From Phycisphaerae bacterium (GTDB lineage: Bacteria; Planctomycetota; Phycisphaerae; UBA1845), in assembly GCA_029260075.1 (NCBI GenBank), contig JAJDDY010000028.1, positions 1 to 64,000 of the forward strand: a DNA stretch of 64,000 nucleotides, written 5' to 3'. The notes beneath the pieces were generated by a model, which worked only from the letters and a program-made list of their open reading frames with translations, had not been told where the DNA came from and ran no database searches. Position 1 is the first letter of the stretch; every line of letters starts with the position of its first letter. Below, piece by piece: positions 34,041 to 43,040 of the stretch. Position numbers and translations under genes: made by a program.

Positions 34041-35288
34041 TTAGTCACCGTGATTCGGGGCAATGATCGTCTTCACAACGCCGCTCGTCCCGGTGTTGAG
34101 GGCGGAGCGTAACGCGGCTTGGTAATCACCAAGCTCGAATGGCGAACCGACCAGAGGCGTGAGCTTCGGTCCGAGCGACTGCATCAGATCGATCGCAATC
34201 TCGAACGTATCACGTACGCCGTCGGGTCGCCGCTCGGGACCGTATGCGTAAGCGGCCCGTACCGTCAACTCTTTGAACCAAAGGGGCGTCCAATCGATCG
34301 CCGCCGGGGCGCCCGGCATACCGACCAAGACGAATGTGCCGCCGCCTCGTGTGAATCGCAGACCGTCGTCGATCGACTGCGGCGTCCCTACGCAATCGAA
34401 AGTAACACCGGCGCCACCGATGACGGCGGGTTTGCCTAGCTCCGGGTCGAGCACTTCGGCGTCGAGCGCCTTGGCCCAAGCTGAAAATCGTGACGCCACC
34501 GAGCGGGGCGATTCGATCACTTCGTTGGCGCCCAGTCGTTTCGCATGCTCGCGTTGGTGATCGTGCCGGGCGATGGCGACGATTTGCGCCGAACACCCCA
34601 GACCGCGTAGGGCGGCGATTGTCAGCAAACCAATCGCACCACAGCCGATGACGAGCACACAATCGGAATCGCCCACCTCAGCGCGGAGGGCGCCGTGGAC
34701 AGCGCAGGCGAACGGCTCGATCAGCACAGCCGCTACGTCGTCGAGGGACTCGGGTATCTTATACAACTGCGACTGATGGGCGACGAACTGCTCGGAGAAT
34801 CCGCCCCCGGTGTCGCGACAGTAACCGGTTTGGATTCCGGAGGAGATGTCCCCACGAAGCACGTTGCGACAAAGGGCGTCGCGACCTTGGCTACAGGCGT
34901 CGCACGGCGGGCTGATTCCTCGCACTTCGCATCCCAGCGCCGGGTGCAGCACGACCCGGTCACCTTCGGCGACGCGGGTCACGTCGCGACCCGTTTCAAT
35001 CACCGTGCCCACGACTTCGTGGCCCATGACAAACGGCATGGACGTGATCGGCGCCAAGTAGGGGCTGCCTTTCGCGCAGATTGTGGCCAAGTCCGAACCG
35101 CAAACTCCGGTGAGGTGTGGGGCGACGCGAACCCATTGCTGCGTGGGCAAGTTCGAGGGCGATATGTCGCGTAGCGCGACGGGCGACACGGCGCCGGTGC
35201 AGAGGCTTCGACCGCGCGGGCCGAGCTTCGAGAGTAATTTGAGCATGCCGTAGCGAGGGATGCTTTTTCGATATTGAAGGGCCTTCAT
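34041..35288 (-). CDS. Zinc-type medium-chain alcohol dehydrogenase
   Basis: Predicted NAD(P)-dependent oxidoreductase interconverting an alcohol and an aldehyde or ketone. The 415-residue protein has the catalytic Zn Cys in HLTGVCGSDLATI, the GHE motif in MPFVMGHEVVGTV, a structural Zn lobe with CDACSQGRDALC, and the Rossmann loop VIGCGAIGLLTIAALRGLG. The N-terminal 45 residues are longer than usual. Its ATG overlaps the HAD stop codon by four bases (ATGA) and the LarA-like gene follows after three bases, so it is part of one operon. In an ether-lipid setting it might reduce a fatty aldehyde or oxidise an alcohol; the substrate is inferred only from context. Confidence 0.85.
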   Translation of the reverse strand: MKALQYRKSIPRYGMLKLLSKLGPRGRSLCTGAVSPVALRDISPSNLPTQQWVRVAPHLTGVCGSDLATICAKGSPYLAPITSMPFVMGHEVVGTVIETGRDVTRVAEGDRVVLHPALGCEVRGISPPCDACSQGRDALCRNVLRGDISSGIQTGYCRDTGGGFSEQFVAHQSQLYKIPESLDDVAAVLIEPFACAVHGALRAEVGDSDCVLVIGCGAIGLLTIAALRGLGCSAQIVAIARHDHQREHAKRLGANEVIESPRSVASRFSAWAKALDAEVLDPELGKPAVIGGAGVTFDCVGTPQSIDDGLRFTRGGGTFVLVGMPGAPAAIDWTPLWFKELTVRAAYAYGPERRPDGVRDTFEIAIDLMQSLGPKLTPLVGSPFELGDYQAALRSALNTGTSGVVKTIIAPNHGD

Positions 35289-36004
35289 GATGTACGCACC
35301 TTGTCGGCGCCGACGACCGGCCAGCGGTGGACCGGCCAGCCGCGTCGACGTGCGACAGCCGCCAGGGATTTGTCAGGGTTGACCGCATGGGGATGGCCGA
35401 CGGTTTCGAGCATGGGAAGATCGGCGATGCTGTCGCCGTAGGCGTGCGATGCTGACAGGTCGATCGAGTGGTCTTGGGCATAGGACCGGATGCGCCGAGC
35501 TTTTTCTTCGGTGCCCACGGGCGGGCCGGTTAGTGATCCGGTGAAACGACCCTGCGATTCGACCAGCGACGGGGCGATCAACTCGTCAACTTGAAGCTCC
35601 GCAGCCAGCGGGGCCATCGTGAAATCGACGGACCCGGTGACCAGGACGATGTGTCGACCGGCGTCGCGATGTTCGGCTACGCAATCCATCGCGTCGGGGA
35701 AGTATCGCGGTCTGATGACATCTTCATGGCAGTCGGCGACGAGGGCTTTGATATCCTCAACGGGGAGACCGGCGTAGCTTCGGTAGAATATGATGTTGAG
35801 TCGACCGCGATCGATACGATCGAGCACGAGGTAGTAGGCGCACTTGATCATGTAGACCGCCTGCCATAGTGATCGCCAGATCGCCGCCATGCGACGCCGC
35901 CGGAAGTACACGTAATAGTGAACGATGGTGGTCCGGGCGATGGTGCCATCCACATCGAAAAACGCCGCCTCGCGTCGACCGGCGGGCTCCTGATCTGTGG
36001 TCAC
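35285..36004 (-). CDS. HAD-superfamily IB phosphatase (SerB/CicA-like)
   Basis: Predicted phosphomonoesterase. The 239-residue protein has motif I AFFDVDGTIARTT (nucleophile and acid Asp), motif II HIVLVTGSVDF, and motif III AYGDSIADLPML, with a helical cap (YYVYFRRRRMAAIWRSLWQA) whose basic and aromatic character could bind a membrane or lipid. Start is a GTG that overlaps the stop codon of the megaenzyme gene by four bases (GTGA), and its own stop overlaps the dehydrogenase start. In related bacterial loci a HAD-IB phosphatase often accompanies an acyl-glycerol-phosphate acyltransferase, so a phosphatidate-like substrate is reasonable but unproven. Confidence 0.85.
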   Translation of the reverse strand: MTTDQEPAGRREAAFFDVDGTIARTTIVHYYVYFRRRRMAAIWRSLWQAVYMIKCAYYLVLDRIDRGRLNIIFYRSYAGLPVEDIKALVADCHEDVIRPRYFPDAMDCVAEHRDAGRHIVLVTGSVDFTMAPLAAELQVDELIAPSLVESQGRFTGSLTGPPVGTEEKARRIRSYAQDHSIDLSASHAYGDSIADLPMLETVGHPHAVNPDKSLAAVARRRGWPVHRWPVVGADKVRTS

Positions 36005-39000
36005 GCTTCGGCCTCGTCGGCGAGCGCCGCTACGGCGTCTTCCACGCGCTTGGCGAGGCCCCTTAGGGCGACGGATCGATCCGAACCCTCATCCGGCTCG
36101 GGCGGTTGAATCGGTTGGCCGAAGGTGACGGTGATTCCGCCGGGTCGAACGAAGCGCTGACCCTTGGGAAGCAGGTCGATGGATCGATGAACATAGACTG
36201 GAACAATGGGTACCTGCCGTTCCATGGCAAGCAAGGCGATGCCGATCTTGAAGGGTTGCAATTCTCCGCTGATCGACCGCGTACCCTCTGGGAACATGAG
36301 CAGCCCGTCGCTGCGGGTTAGGGCTTCGCTACATCGCCGAAGACCCATCAGCCCGTCGGACTTCCTGTCGAACGGGATCGTATCGAACAGGCGGCCGAAG
36401 AGCAGGCGTTTGATCGCCGAGTTGAAGAAATAATCCTCTGCCCCTGCGATCCAAACCCGTCGTTTTCCTCCGACCGCAGTGAGCACGGAAGGCGAATCGA
36501 GGTGTGAAGAGTGGTTCGGCGCGAGGATGAATGAACCGGTCGCGGGGATGTTGCGGCGGTCCACCGCTTGAACACGTACATACGTGTGCATGAACGCAGC
36601 CACACCGCCACGCACCAACCAGCGCAACGGCACGAGGGGCGTGGGGATGGTTCCGTTGACGGGCGCACTGTCGCCGCTGGCGGCGAGCCACTTCGCCGCC
36701 GCACCCGCAACGCGGGGCTTGCCCTTCTTCGGTCTGCGGTCGCCGATGAGCTTGACGAGGTCGCGAACGCGGGCGACGCTCGCAGCCTGCTCGCCGTCGA
36801 TGCGCATGTCGAAGTGCGACTCGATCGAACCAATCAGGTCCATCTTGCCGATGCTGTCGATGCCCAGGTCGAGATGTAGGTGTAGGCTGGAGGCGATCGC
36901 CGATGGTGGTCGTTGCACGGTTTGTGAAAGAATGCGGCGTACGATTTCGAGGTTCGCTGCTTCATAGGGCGGAGCGTTGCCGAACCCCCCGCCGTCATCT
37001 TCAGACGATGTATCATCCGTAAGGGGACTGCCCGTTTCGAGTTGCCCACCGACTACGCATTCGCGAATTACGCCGCGTTTCGCCTTCATGGTAGACGTTT
37101 TGGGCAGCTCCTTGTCCCAAAAATGCAGCGTGGCAATTCGCTGATGAGTCGGTAGGCCTTCCGAAGTCGACGCGACGGCCATGCGAATCTCGCGCTCGAC
37201 CGACGACCGATCCAACTCGGCAGCGGATGACGTATCGAGCACGATGACGGCGTGGACTTTTTCGCCCAATCCGTCTTCGGAGGTCATGCCGAACACGCAC
37301 AGTTCTTTGACGTAGGGTAGATCGCGATAGCGTGCTTCGACGTCGTCGGGGTAGACGTTTTTTCCGGCGCTTGTGACGATCAGGTCGGTGGACCGTCCGG
37401 TGAGAAAAAGATAGCCGTCGCCATCTCGTCGCCCAAGATCTCCGGTTCGAAGCCAACCGTCGACCAGAATCTTGTCGGTCGCTTCCTGATTGTGGAGGTA
37501 TCCGGACATGACGCTTTCGCCGCGCGCCCAGACTTCGCCGATGCCCTCAAGATTGGTGTTTCGGATCTCCAACTCCACGCCGGGTAGCGGTGGACCGACC
37601 GAGCCGGCGCGTGATGCTTGAGATGGACTAACCGTCAGCACCGGCGATGTCTCCGTAAGTCCGTAGCCTTCGTACACCTCGAACCCCATGCGCGAGAAAA
37701 AGTGGTACAGGTCGGGGTCGAGGCGCGACCCGCCACATACGAACTTGCGCAAACCACCGCCGAAGCGCTTGTGTACCGGTCGATACAGGACGCGGCCGAG
37801 ATTGTGTCCGCTCAGCGCGTTCAGCCAGCCTGCGATGCGGAAGACGGCACGCGTCGCCAGCCCTGACGCGGATACTTGTTTTTCGATTGATTCGCGAAAG
37901 AGTTGAAGTAAGCGCGGGACGACGAGCATGGCTGTCGTCCCCGTGGCCTGCATCGCGGTAAGTATTTCCGGGCCCTTCAACTGTTCGACGTTGGTGATCG
38001 TCGCGCCGCACATGAGAGGAACGAGGAATCCGCCGGTGAATTCAAACGCGTGGTACATCGGCAGCACGGAAAGCAGTTGGTCTGCCGGCCCAACGGGATG
38101 AACCCGTGTGAGTGCGGTGGCGTTGGCCAGTAGGTTGTTGTGGGTGAGCTGTACAGCCTTCGGAGAGACCGTCGTGCCCGAGGTGAACAGGATGGAGGCT
38201 ACGGCTTCGCGGTCTACGCTGACCGGGTCCGGAGCGTCGTCGCGCGAGGCGCCCGGGAGCGGAATGAACGGTTCTTCCAAGACAACCAATTCTGCATCGC
38301 CGTCACTTCGGGCCGTTTCGAGAGCGGCGTGCGTGGCGTTGGTCGCGCACATCAACTTCACGTCGGCAAACCGCGCGGCCAGCCAGGCTTCGGCGGGCGG
38401 GGTCTGCGGGTCGAGCGGAACCGCGGTCAATCCGGCGCGCATGGCCGCGAGGTAGGTCAGCCCCCACTCGGGGCAACTTTCGCCGCAGATGGCCACGCGG
38501 TCGCCCGGTTGTAGATTGCGCTCCAAGAATCGGCGCATGATCGTGCCGGTGGCTTGGAGGGCGTCGTCATAGGTGTATCGCGTCCAGCGATTGCCGCGTT
38601 TGATTTGGAGAAACGGTTTTTCTCCGAACTGTTCCGCCGCACGGCGAAAGACATCGAACACGTCACCGCCCGGCGGAAGGGGGGCGGGTTTCGCAAGGGA
38701 CGGATCCCAGGCGGCGGCGGCAAGAATACGCGGAGTGGGTTGTGCGGCGCTGCCCAATACGAACGATCGAAGACCGGGCACATGTCGGTTGATCATGTAG
38801 TCCGGCCAATCGATCCCACCGACGTCGAAGGGGTACGCCGCGCGATCTTCCGGATGCAGCTTGAGCGCGGCCGCTTGCATGGCGTCGTCGACGAAGCGGC
38901 AATCGAGGTGCGTATAGGGCCAGTAGATTTTTCCAAAGTAGAGCAACTGTTCGATCTGACGTGCGATGGCATTCAATCGGCGGAGGCGCCGCCCGGTGAA

Positions 39001-40275
39001 GCCGAAGAACTTGAACACCGACTGAAGACGCGCGACGCGCCGTTGCCGCGACTGCCAGCGCTTCATGAACGACGCTCGATCGACGAGGCGAAGCGACCCG
39101 GTTCGGATCGGTCGTCCGGCGTCGTCGCACATCGGGCGTTTGCGGAACGCGCGGTAGAGTGACAAGCTGATGTCTTTGACCAGAAACGGGTTGCGATCAC
39201 TGGAGGCGCAGTGGTAGACGGAAAGCCCATCGCTCCACGCGTCTCCAACCGGCAGCGTGGCGATCATTGCGTTGGCAACGAGATCGACCGGAATCAGGTC
39301 CAAGGCGACGTCGGGATCGCCGGGGAATTCTTTCAGCTTACCCTTGCCGAAGGCGACGATGATCGGGTCGGCCATGCGCAATCCGTCGATCCATCCGGGA
39401 AGAGGCTCTTCGTAGCTGCTTTCGATGATGGCGGGGCGAAAGATGACCAGCGGGACTTCACCACGATCGCGGATCGTGATCTGCTCGCCGATCCACTTCG
39501 TGAAGGTGTAGGTGTCGGCCCAACCGTGTTGGCGTGCTCGACTCATGCCAGCTTCGATCAGCACGCGGCGACACATTTCCGTATCGGCGCCGAACCGATG
39601 TCGAAGCTCCTTGGCTTCGCCGCGCAGCGATTCCACCAGCCCATCAAGATCGAACGCCCCCGAATCGGCGAGACGCGGCAGCGATTCGCGCGCCGACTCC
39701 GGAGCGGTGAAGTCTTCGATCACCGAGCCCACCCGCGTGCCGCAGACGTAGCAGGTAGACACTTGGAGCATGGGCACGTCGCCGCAGTCTTTGGCGAATT
39801 GGAGCAGGCGGACCGGGCCAAGCGTGTTGAGTTCGATCGCGAGGTCGATCCGCTCGTCGAATGTGACGGTCGCCGCGCTGTTGACCACGAGTGTGATGCG
39901 TTCCGTCAGCGACTTGTAGTCACCGAGCGACATGCCAAGGTGCTCTTCCGTAAGATCACCGGCGTACATGTGGATTTTCTTGTCGCAAAGTCGCTCGAAC
40001 CCACTGCCCAGCGAGGCCCGCAAGCGGTCGAACGCCCGTGATCCGAGCACCTCGCGCACGACACGCTGCTGCGCGGAGGGGCCGTTCGTGCGGGTGCGAA
40101 CCAGAAGGTGAATCCCTGCGAGGGTATCTACACAGCGGAGCAGTTTCTCGACGAAGGCCTTCGCCAGGAAGCCCGTGGTGCCGGTGATAAGAATGTGATG
40201 GCCTGCGAGCCGATCGCGGATTCGTTGCGGATCGCTCCTGCCGGGCGTTGGACTCTTGTTTACTTCAGCACTCAC
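36001..40275 (-). CDS. Four-domain acyl reductase-acyl ligase-ACP-acyltransferase, ElbD-like
   Basis: Multifunctional lipid enzyme, 1424 residues. Domain 1 (about 20-510) is a fatty acyl/thioester reductase: NAD(P) loop ILITGTTGFLAKAFVEKLL and catalytic YTFTK. Domain 2 (about 530-1080) is an AMP-dependent acyl ligase: FTSGTTVSPKAVQLTHNN, YEGYGLTETSPVL, GWLRTGDLGRRDGDG. Domain 3 (about 1110-1180) is an acyl carrier domain with the phosphopantetheine Ser in LGIDSIGKMDLIG. Domain 4 (about 1210-1424) is a PlsC-type acyltransferase with NHSSHLD and FPEGTRS. This order lets one protein activate a fatty acid, load it on the carrier, reduce it, and esterify a glycerol-phosphate-like acceptor. It resembles myxobacterial ElbD, needed for ether lipids, as I recall. 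GTG start; AAGGG 11 bases upstream. First gene of a tightly overlapping operon. Confidence 0.85.
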   Translation of the reverse strand: MSAEVNKSPTPGRSDPQRIRDRLAGHHILITGTTGFLAKAFVEKLLRCVDTLAGIHLLVRTRTNGPSAQQRVVREVLGSRAFDRLRASLGSGFERLCDKKIHMYAGDLTEEHLGMSLGDYKSLTERITLVVNSAATVTFDERIDLAIELNTLGPVRLLQFAKDCGDVPMLQVSTCYVCGTRVGSVIEDFTAPESARESLPRLADSGAFDLDGLVESLRGEAKELRHRFGADTEMCRRVLIEAGMSRARQHGWADTYTFTKWIGEQITIRDRGEVPLVIFRPAIIESSYEEPLPGWIDGLRMADPIIVAFGKGKLKEFPGDPDVALDLIPVDLVANAMIATLPVGDAWSDGLSVYHCASSDRNPFLVKDISLSLYRAFRKRPMCDDAGRPIRTGSLRLVDRASFMKRWQSRQRRVARLQSVFKFFGFTGRRLRRLNAIARQIEQLLYFGKIYWPYTHLDCRFVDDAMQAAALKLHPEDRAAYPFDVGGIDWPDYMINRHVPGLRSFVLGSAAQPTPRILAAAAWDPSLAKPAPLPPGGDVFDVFRRAAEQFGEKPFLQIKRGNRWTRYTYDDALQATGTIMRRFLERNLQPGDRVAICGESCPEWGLTYLAAMRAGLTAVPLDPQTPPAEAWLAARFADVKLMCATNATHAALETARSDGDAELVVLEEPFIPLPGASRDDAPDPVSVDREAVASILFTSGTTVSPKAVQLTHNNLLANATALTRVHPVGPADQLLSVLPMYHAFEFTGGFLVPLMCGATITNVEQLKGPEILTAMQATGTTAMLVVPRLLQLFRESIEKQVSASGLATRAVFRIAGWLNALSGHNLGRVLYRPVHKRFGGGLRKFVCGGSRLDPDLYHFFSRMGFEVYEGYGLTETSPVLTVSPSQASRAGSVGPPLPGVELEIRNTNLEGIGEVWARGESVMSGYLHNQEATDKILVDGWLRTGDLGRRDGDGYLFLTGRSTDLIVTSAGKNVYPDDVEARYRDLPYVKELCVFGMTSEDGLGEKVHAVIVLDTSSAAELDRSSVEREIRMAVASTSEGLPTHQRIATLHFWDKELPKTSTMKAKRGVIRECVVGGQLETGSPLTDDTSSEDDGGGFGNAPPYEAANLEIVRRILSQTVQRPPSAIASSLHLHLDLGIDSIGKMDLIGSIESHFDMRIDGEQAASVARVRDLVKLIGDRRPKKGKPRVAGAAAKWLAASGDSAPVNGTIPTPLVPLRWLVRGGVAAFMHTYVRVQAVDRRNIPATGSFILAPNHSSHLDSPSVLTAVGGKRRVWIAGAEDYFFNSAIKRLLFGRLFDTIPFDRKSDGLMGLRRCSEALTRSDGLLMFPEGTRSISGELQPFKIGIALLAMERQVPIVPVYVHRSIDLLPKGQRFVRPGGITVTFGQPIQPPEPDEGSDRSVALRGLAKRVEDAVAALADEAEA

Positions 40276-40383
40276 GATCGTTCAAACCCTTGACCGGGGA
40301 TACGCCGGGGACTCCGCTGCGGCTGGTAGTTTGTCGAAAACGCGTGCCAGCCCTCTTTGGCGGTCGATGCGCCGCGTGTTGAA

Positions 40384-40413
40384 CAAGCGGCGCACCGGCT
40401 TTAAGCCGGTGGT
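40384..40413 (+). repeat. GTGFQPV-type palindrome with altered loop
   Basis: CGCACCGGCTTTAAGCCGGT followed by GGTCC: the 8-bp stem is kept (ACCGGCTT/AAGCCGGT) but the central TCC has become TT-AA, so stem pairing is maintained while the loop changed. Confidence 0.65.
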
Positions 40414-40532
40414 CCGTTACGGCCTGTCCGTAGTGGATGCGGCTGCACCCTACGAAAGGGTCATTGTCGCCCGTATGGCCGAAAATGGCAACTATTGCGG
40501 CCCCTATCGCGGATGGCGCGCCTACTGTCTGC

Positions 40533-40671
40533 CTAAGAACGTGTGTGAGAAACGTGTTGGAGGGTTTGCGACGAACCGAGCCGCGCCCGTGAGGAAGCGG
40601 TTTTCACCCGCGAGCCCGGATCGCTTCCTTGCGGGCGCGGCTCGGCAAGAGGAATTGCACACACGTCGTAA
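40533..40671. mobile_element. MITE-like palindromic element with a third type of end
   Basis: The core GAGCCGCGCCCGTGAGGAAG against CTTCCTTGCGGGCGCGGCTC is the same as in the other elements, but the outer ends are TAAGAACGTGTGTGAGAAA and, read inward, TTACGACGTGTGTGCAA. Neither of the other two end types is present. Confidence 0.65.
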
Positions 40672-40767
40672 GATACGCAGGACGTGCGGAGAGCGTGCGG
40701 CAGGAGCGCGGAAGACGCGTCGTGCGGGATCCAGATTCACGCCCAATCGACCCGCAAACCGCGCGCG

Positions 40768-42702
40768 TCAACCGGACGACGAATCGTCACGCCCTGCGGA
40801 CGCGGGGTCCGCGATGTCACGGAGGGGAACTTCGAAGTCCATGGCTCCGGTGGTTACCACGACCTTCTGTTGTTGCAGGCGGACGCGGACCACTCTCGCT
40901 GATTTTCGTAGTGGTTTGAGAATCACCTGGTCGCCCGATTCGAGGCCATCCACCCATTGCGTCCAGGCGTCGAATTGATCCTGCTGACGAGATAGCTTGG
41001 CGCGATCGCGCTCGAATTGCTCGCGCTGCAAGTGGGCTTCCAGCCTGGCGTCTCGGGCTTCTTTTCGTGCCTCTTCCGCTTCGCGGCGTGTTCGTAGCGT
41101 ACCTGCGATTGCCTCGTTTAGGGCGGCGGAACGCCTGTCGAGAAACCCCTTGGCGAGCTTCACGAGTCGTGCAGCCATACCGAGGCGTTTGGCAATGATC
41201 AGCGCATTGCTGTTGCCGGGTTCGCCCAGACGCATGCGATAGGTCGGGCGCAGTGTTTCGGCGTCGAACTCGACCGAGCCGTTGTCCACGCGTTTGTTGG
41301 TATATGCCTCGGCCTTGAGCGCGGAGAGGTGCGTCGTTACCACCGCCGACGCCCCGAGTTTGCCCAGTTCTGCTAGTATCGCTCGCCCAATGGCGGCTCC
41401 TTCGTCGGGGTCGGTCCCGGCGCCGAGCTCGTCGATGAGTACGAGCGATCGCGATCCGCTGCAACGCAGGATGTTCAGTTGGGTCTGAAGATGCGAGCTG
41501 AACGTGCTGAGCGATTGCTGCAAACTTTGCTCGTCCCCGATGTCCAGGAAAATCTGGCGATATACGGGCAGGCGCGACCCGGCGCCCGCTGGAATGGGGA
41601 TGCCCGATTGCGTCATCAGCGCCATGAGCCCGATCGTCTTGAGGGCAACGGTCTTGCCGCCGGTGTTGGGTCCGGTGATCACCAGAACGTCGAAATCATC
41701 CCCGAGTCGCAGGTCGATGGGCACGACTTTCGCGGCTTCGCCTGTTGTTGCCGCTCGACGATCGAAGAGTTCGAGCAGCACGGGATGTCGCGCGTCGTGA
41801 AGTTCGAGGACGCCGTGTTCGTCGATCTCCGGATTCACGCAGTCATGCTTCCGACCATATACGCACTTCGCGTTGAGCAAGTCCAACACGCCGACCACCG
41901 TCAATGTGGCCATGATCGCCGGTTCGCTGGCGTGGATGCTTTGCGACAGGATTTTCAGGATGCGCGTAATTTCTTTGCTTTCCTCGTCGCGCAGGCGCAC
42001 GATCGTATTGTTGAGCTCGACGGACTCGGCGGGTTCGACGAAGAGCGTCGCCCCCGAGTCGGAACTGCGATGTACGATGCCTTCGATGCGTCCGCGATAT
42101 TCAGATTTGAGCGGCAGCACAAGCCGGTCGTTGTGGAAGGTGGCGCTGGCGTATTGCAACATGCGGGTGAAACTGGGCTGTCGAAGAAGACGATCGACGG
42201 CGACGCGAATGCGCTTGCGGGCTTGGTCCATCGCGCCGCGAACGGACGCCAATTTGGGTGTAGCTTCATCGCAAACGCGACCGCGTGGATCGATCCACGC
42301 GCTGATGGCTTCGCCGATGGGCGTCAGGTCGAAGAGTCGGTCACGTAGAGAATGTAGCGACGGCGCGGTGTCGCCTGCCCGCGCGAACCACGCGCACAGG
42401 TTGCCCGTCGCCCGGAGCGTTTCCCCCACATTCGCAAGTTCTTCCGGCTCGAGCGGCGCCGGCAAGCCAGAGGCTTCGACGAGGCGGCGGACGTCATGAA
42501 CTCCGCCCATCGGTGGCGCCCCGTGCTCTTCAATCAGCAGACGCATGTCGTGAACCTCGGCGAGCCGGTTGCGCACGACGTTCGTCTTGACCGACGGGCG
42601 CATCGATCGTGCGAGCTGCTTGCCCAATTCACAGGCGCAGCAGTTCGCGATCGCCTCGCGAATTTCGCCGAATTCCAGCTTGTCAAAGGTCGCGTCGTTC
42701 AC
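40768..42702 (-). CDS. MutS2-family ATPase lacking the Smr nuclease domain
   Basis: MutS2 proteins act in suppression of recombination or, in Bacillus, in rescue of collided ribosomes. The 644-residue protein has the MutS2 start MNDATFDKLEFGEIREAIA, a lever/core region (about 170-310; SSDSGATLFVEPAESVELNN), Walker A ITGPNTGGKTVALKT, Walker B SLVLIDELGAGTDPDEG and the helical/KOW-like tail GLESGDQVILKPL. Normal MutS2 is about 780 residues and ends in an Smr domain; here the protein stops after the KOW-like part and no Smr motif is present. No frameshift is visible, so the short form looks genuine. Transcribed away from the protease gene, with a shared upstream region. Confidence 0.88.
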   Translation of the reverse strand: MNDATFDKLEFGEIREAIANCCACELGKQLARSMRPSVKTNVVRNRLAEVHDMRLLIEEHGAPPMGGVHDVRRLVEASGLPAPLEPEELANVGETLRATGNLCAWFARAGDTAPSLHSLRDRLFDLTPIGEAISAWIDPRGRVCDEATPKLASVRGAMDQARKRIRVAVDRLLRQPSFTRMLQYASATFHNDRLVLPLKSEYRGRIEGIVHRSSDSGATLFVEPAESVELNNTIVRLRDEESKEITRILKILSQSIHASEPAIMATLTVVGVLDLLNAKCVYGRKHDCVNPEIDEHGVLELHDARHPVLLELFDRRAATTGEAAKVVPIDLRLGDDFDVLVITGPNTGGKTVALKTIGLMALMTQSGIPIPAGAGSRLPVYRQIFLDIGDEQSLQQSLSTFSSHLQTQLNILRCSGSRSLVLIDELGAGTDPDEGAAIGRAILAELGKLGASAVVTTHLSALKAEAYTNKRVDNGSVEFDAETLRPTYRMRLGEPGNSNALIIAKRLGMAARLVKLAKGFLDRRSAALNEAIAGTLRTRREAEEARKEARDARLEAHLQREQFERDRAKLSRQQDQFDAWTQWVDGLESGDQVILKPLRKSARVVRVRLQQQKVVVTTGAMDFEVPLRDIADPASAGRDDSSSG

Positions 42703-43040
42703 TGGTCCGATACCGATTCAGTCACATGGAGCATACGGTCAACAGCACTTACGTTAGGTTCGTCGTCTCGACATTTCGATCTATTCTTAGATCCCACTAC
42801 GGCTGGGGTTGCCGACATCGTCCGTATCTGCTTACGGTTTATTACGATCGGAGCCAAATCTCCGGCTATAATATACCAAGTCGCCCGCGGAATGCGGGTT
42901 TTGCTCGGACGCATCTAGGATAGAATGGCGAACGAGCCAAAACGTGATTGTCGCGCTGGCGGTAATCACGTTTGAACATTTCGATGACTCGACGTGGCCC
43001 CGTGTCTCTCGGACGCGGCGAAGACAGGAGAAGCGATCAT
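42703..43040. other. Divergent promoter region between mutS2 and the protease gene
   Basis: No gene seen. This is the most AT-rich part of its surroundings. A TATAAT at 42867-42872 is a perfect -10 hexamer on the plus strand, but no good -35 match lies 16-18 bases before it. Confidence 0.45.

Larger units (their letters stand above)
40276..40767. other. Upstream region of the ether-lipid-like operon, rich in palindromes
   Basis: No gene recognised. The interval contains the palindrome at 40384-40413 and the MITE-like element at 40533-40671, plus unassigned sequence that should include the operon promoter. Confidence 0.5.

Noticed and set aside
42867-42872. Assigned promoter for the HtrA-like protease from a TATAAT hexamer
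   Set aside because: There is no acceptable -35 sequence at 16-18 bases and the position is about 170 bases from the start codon, so it is only mentioned in the gap entry.
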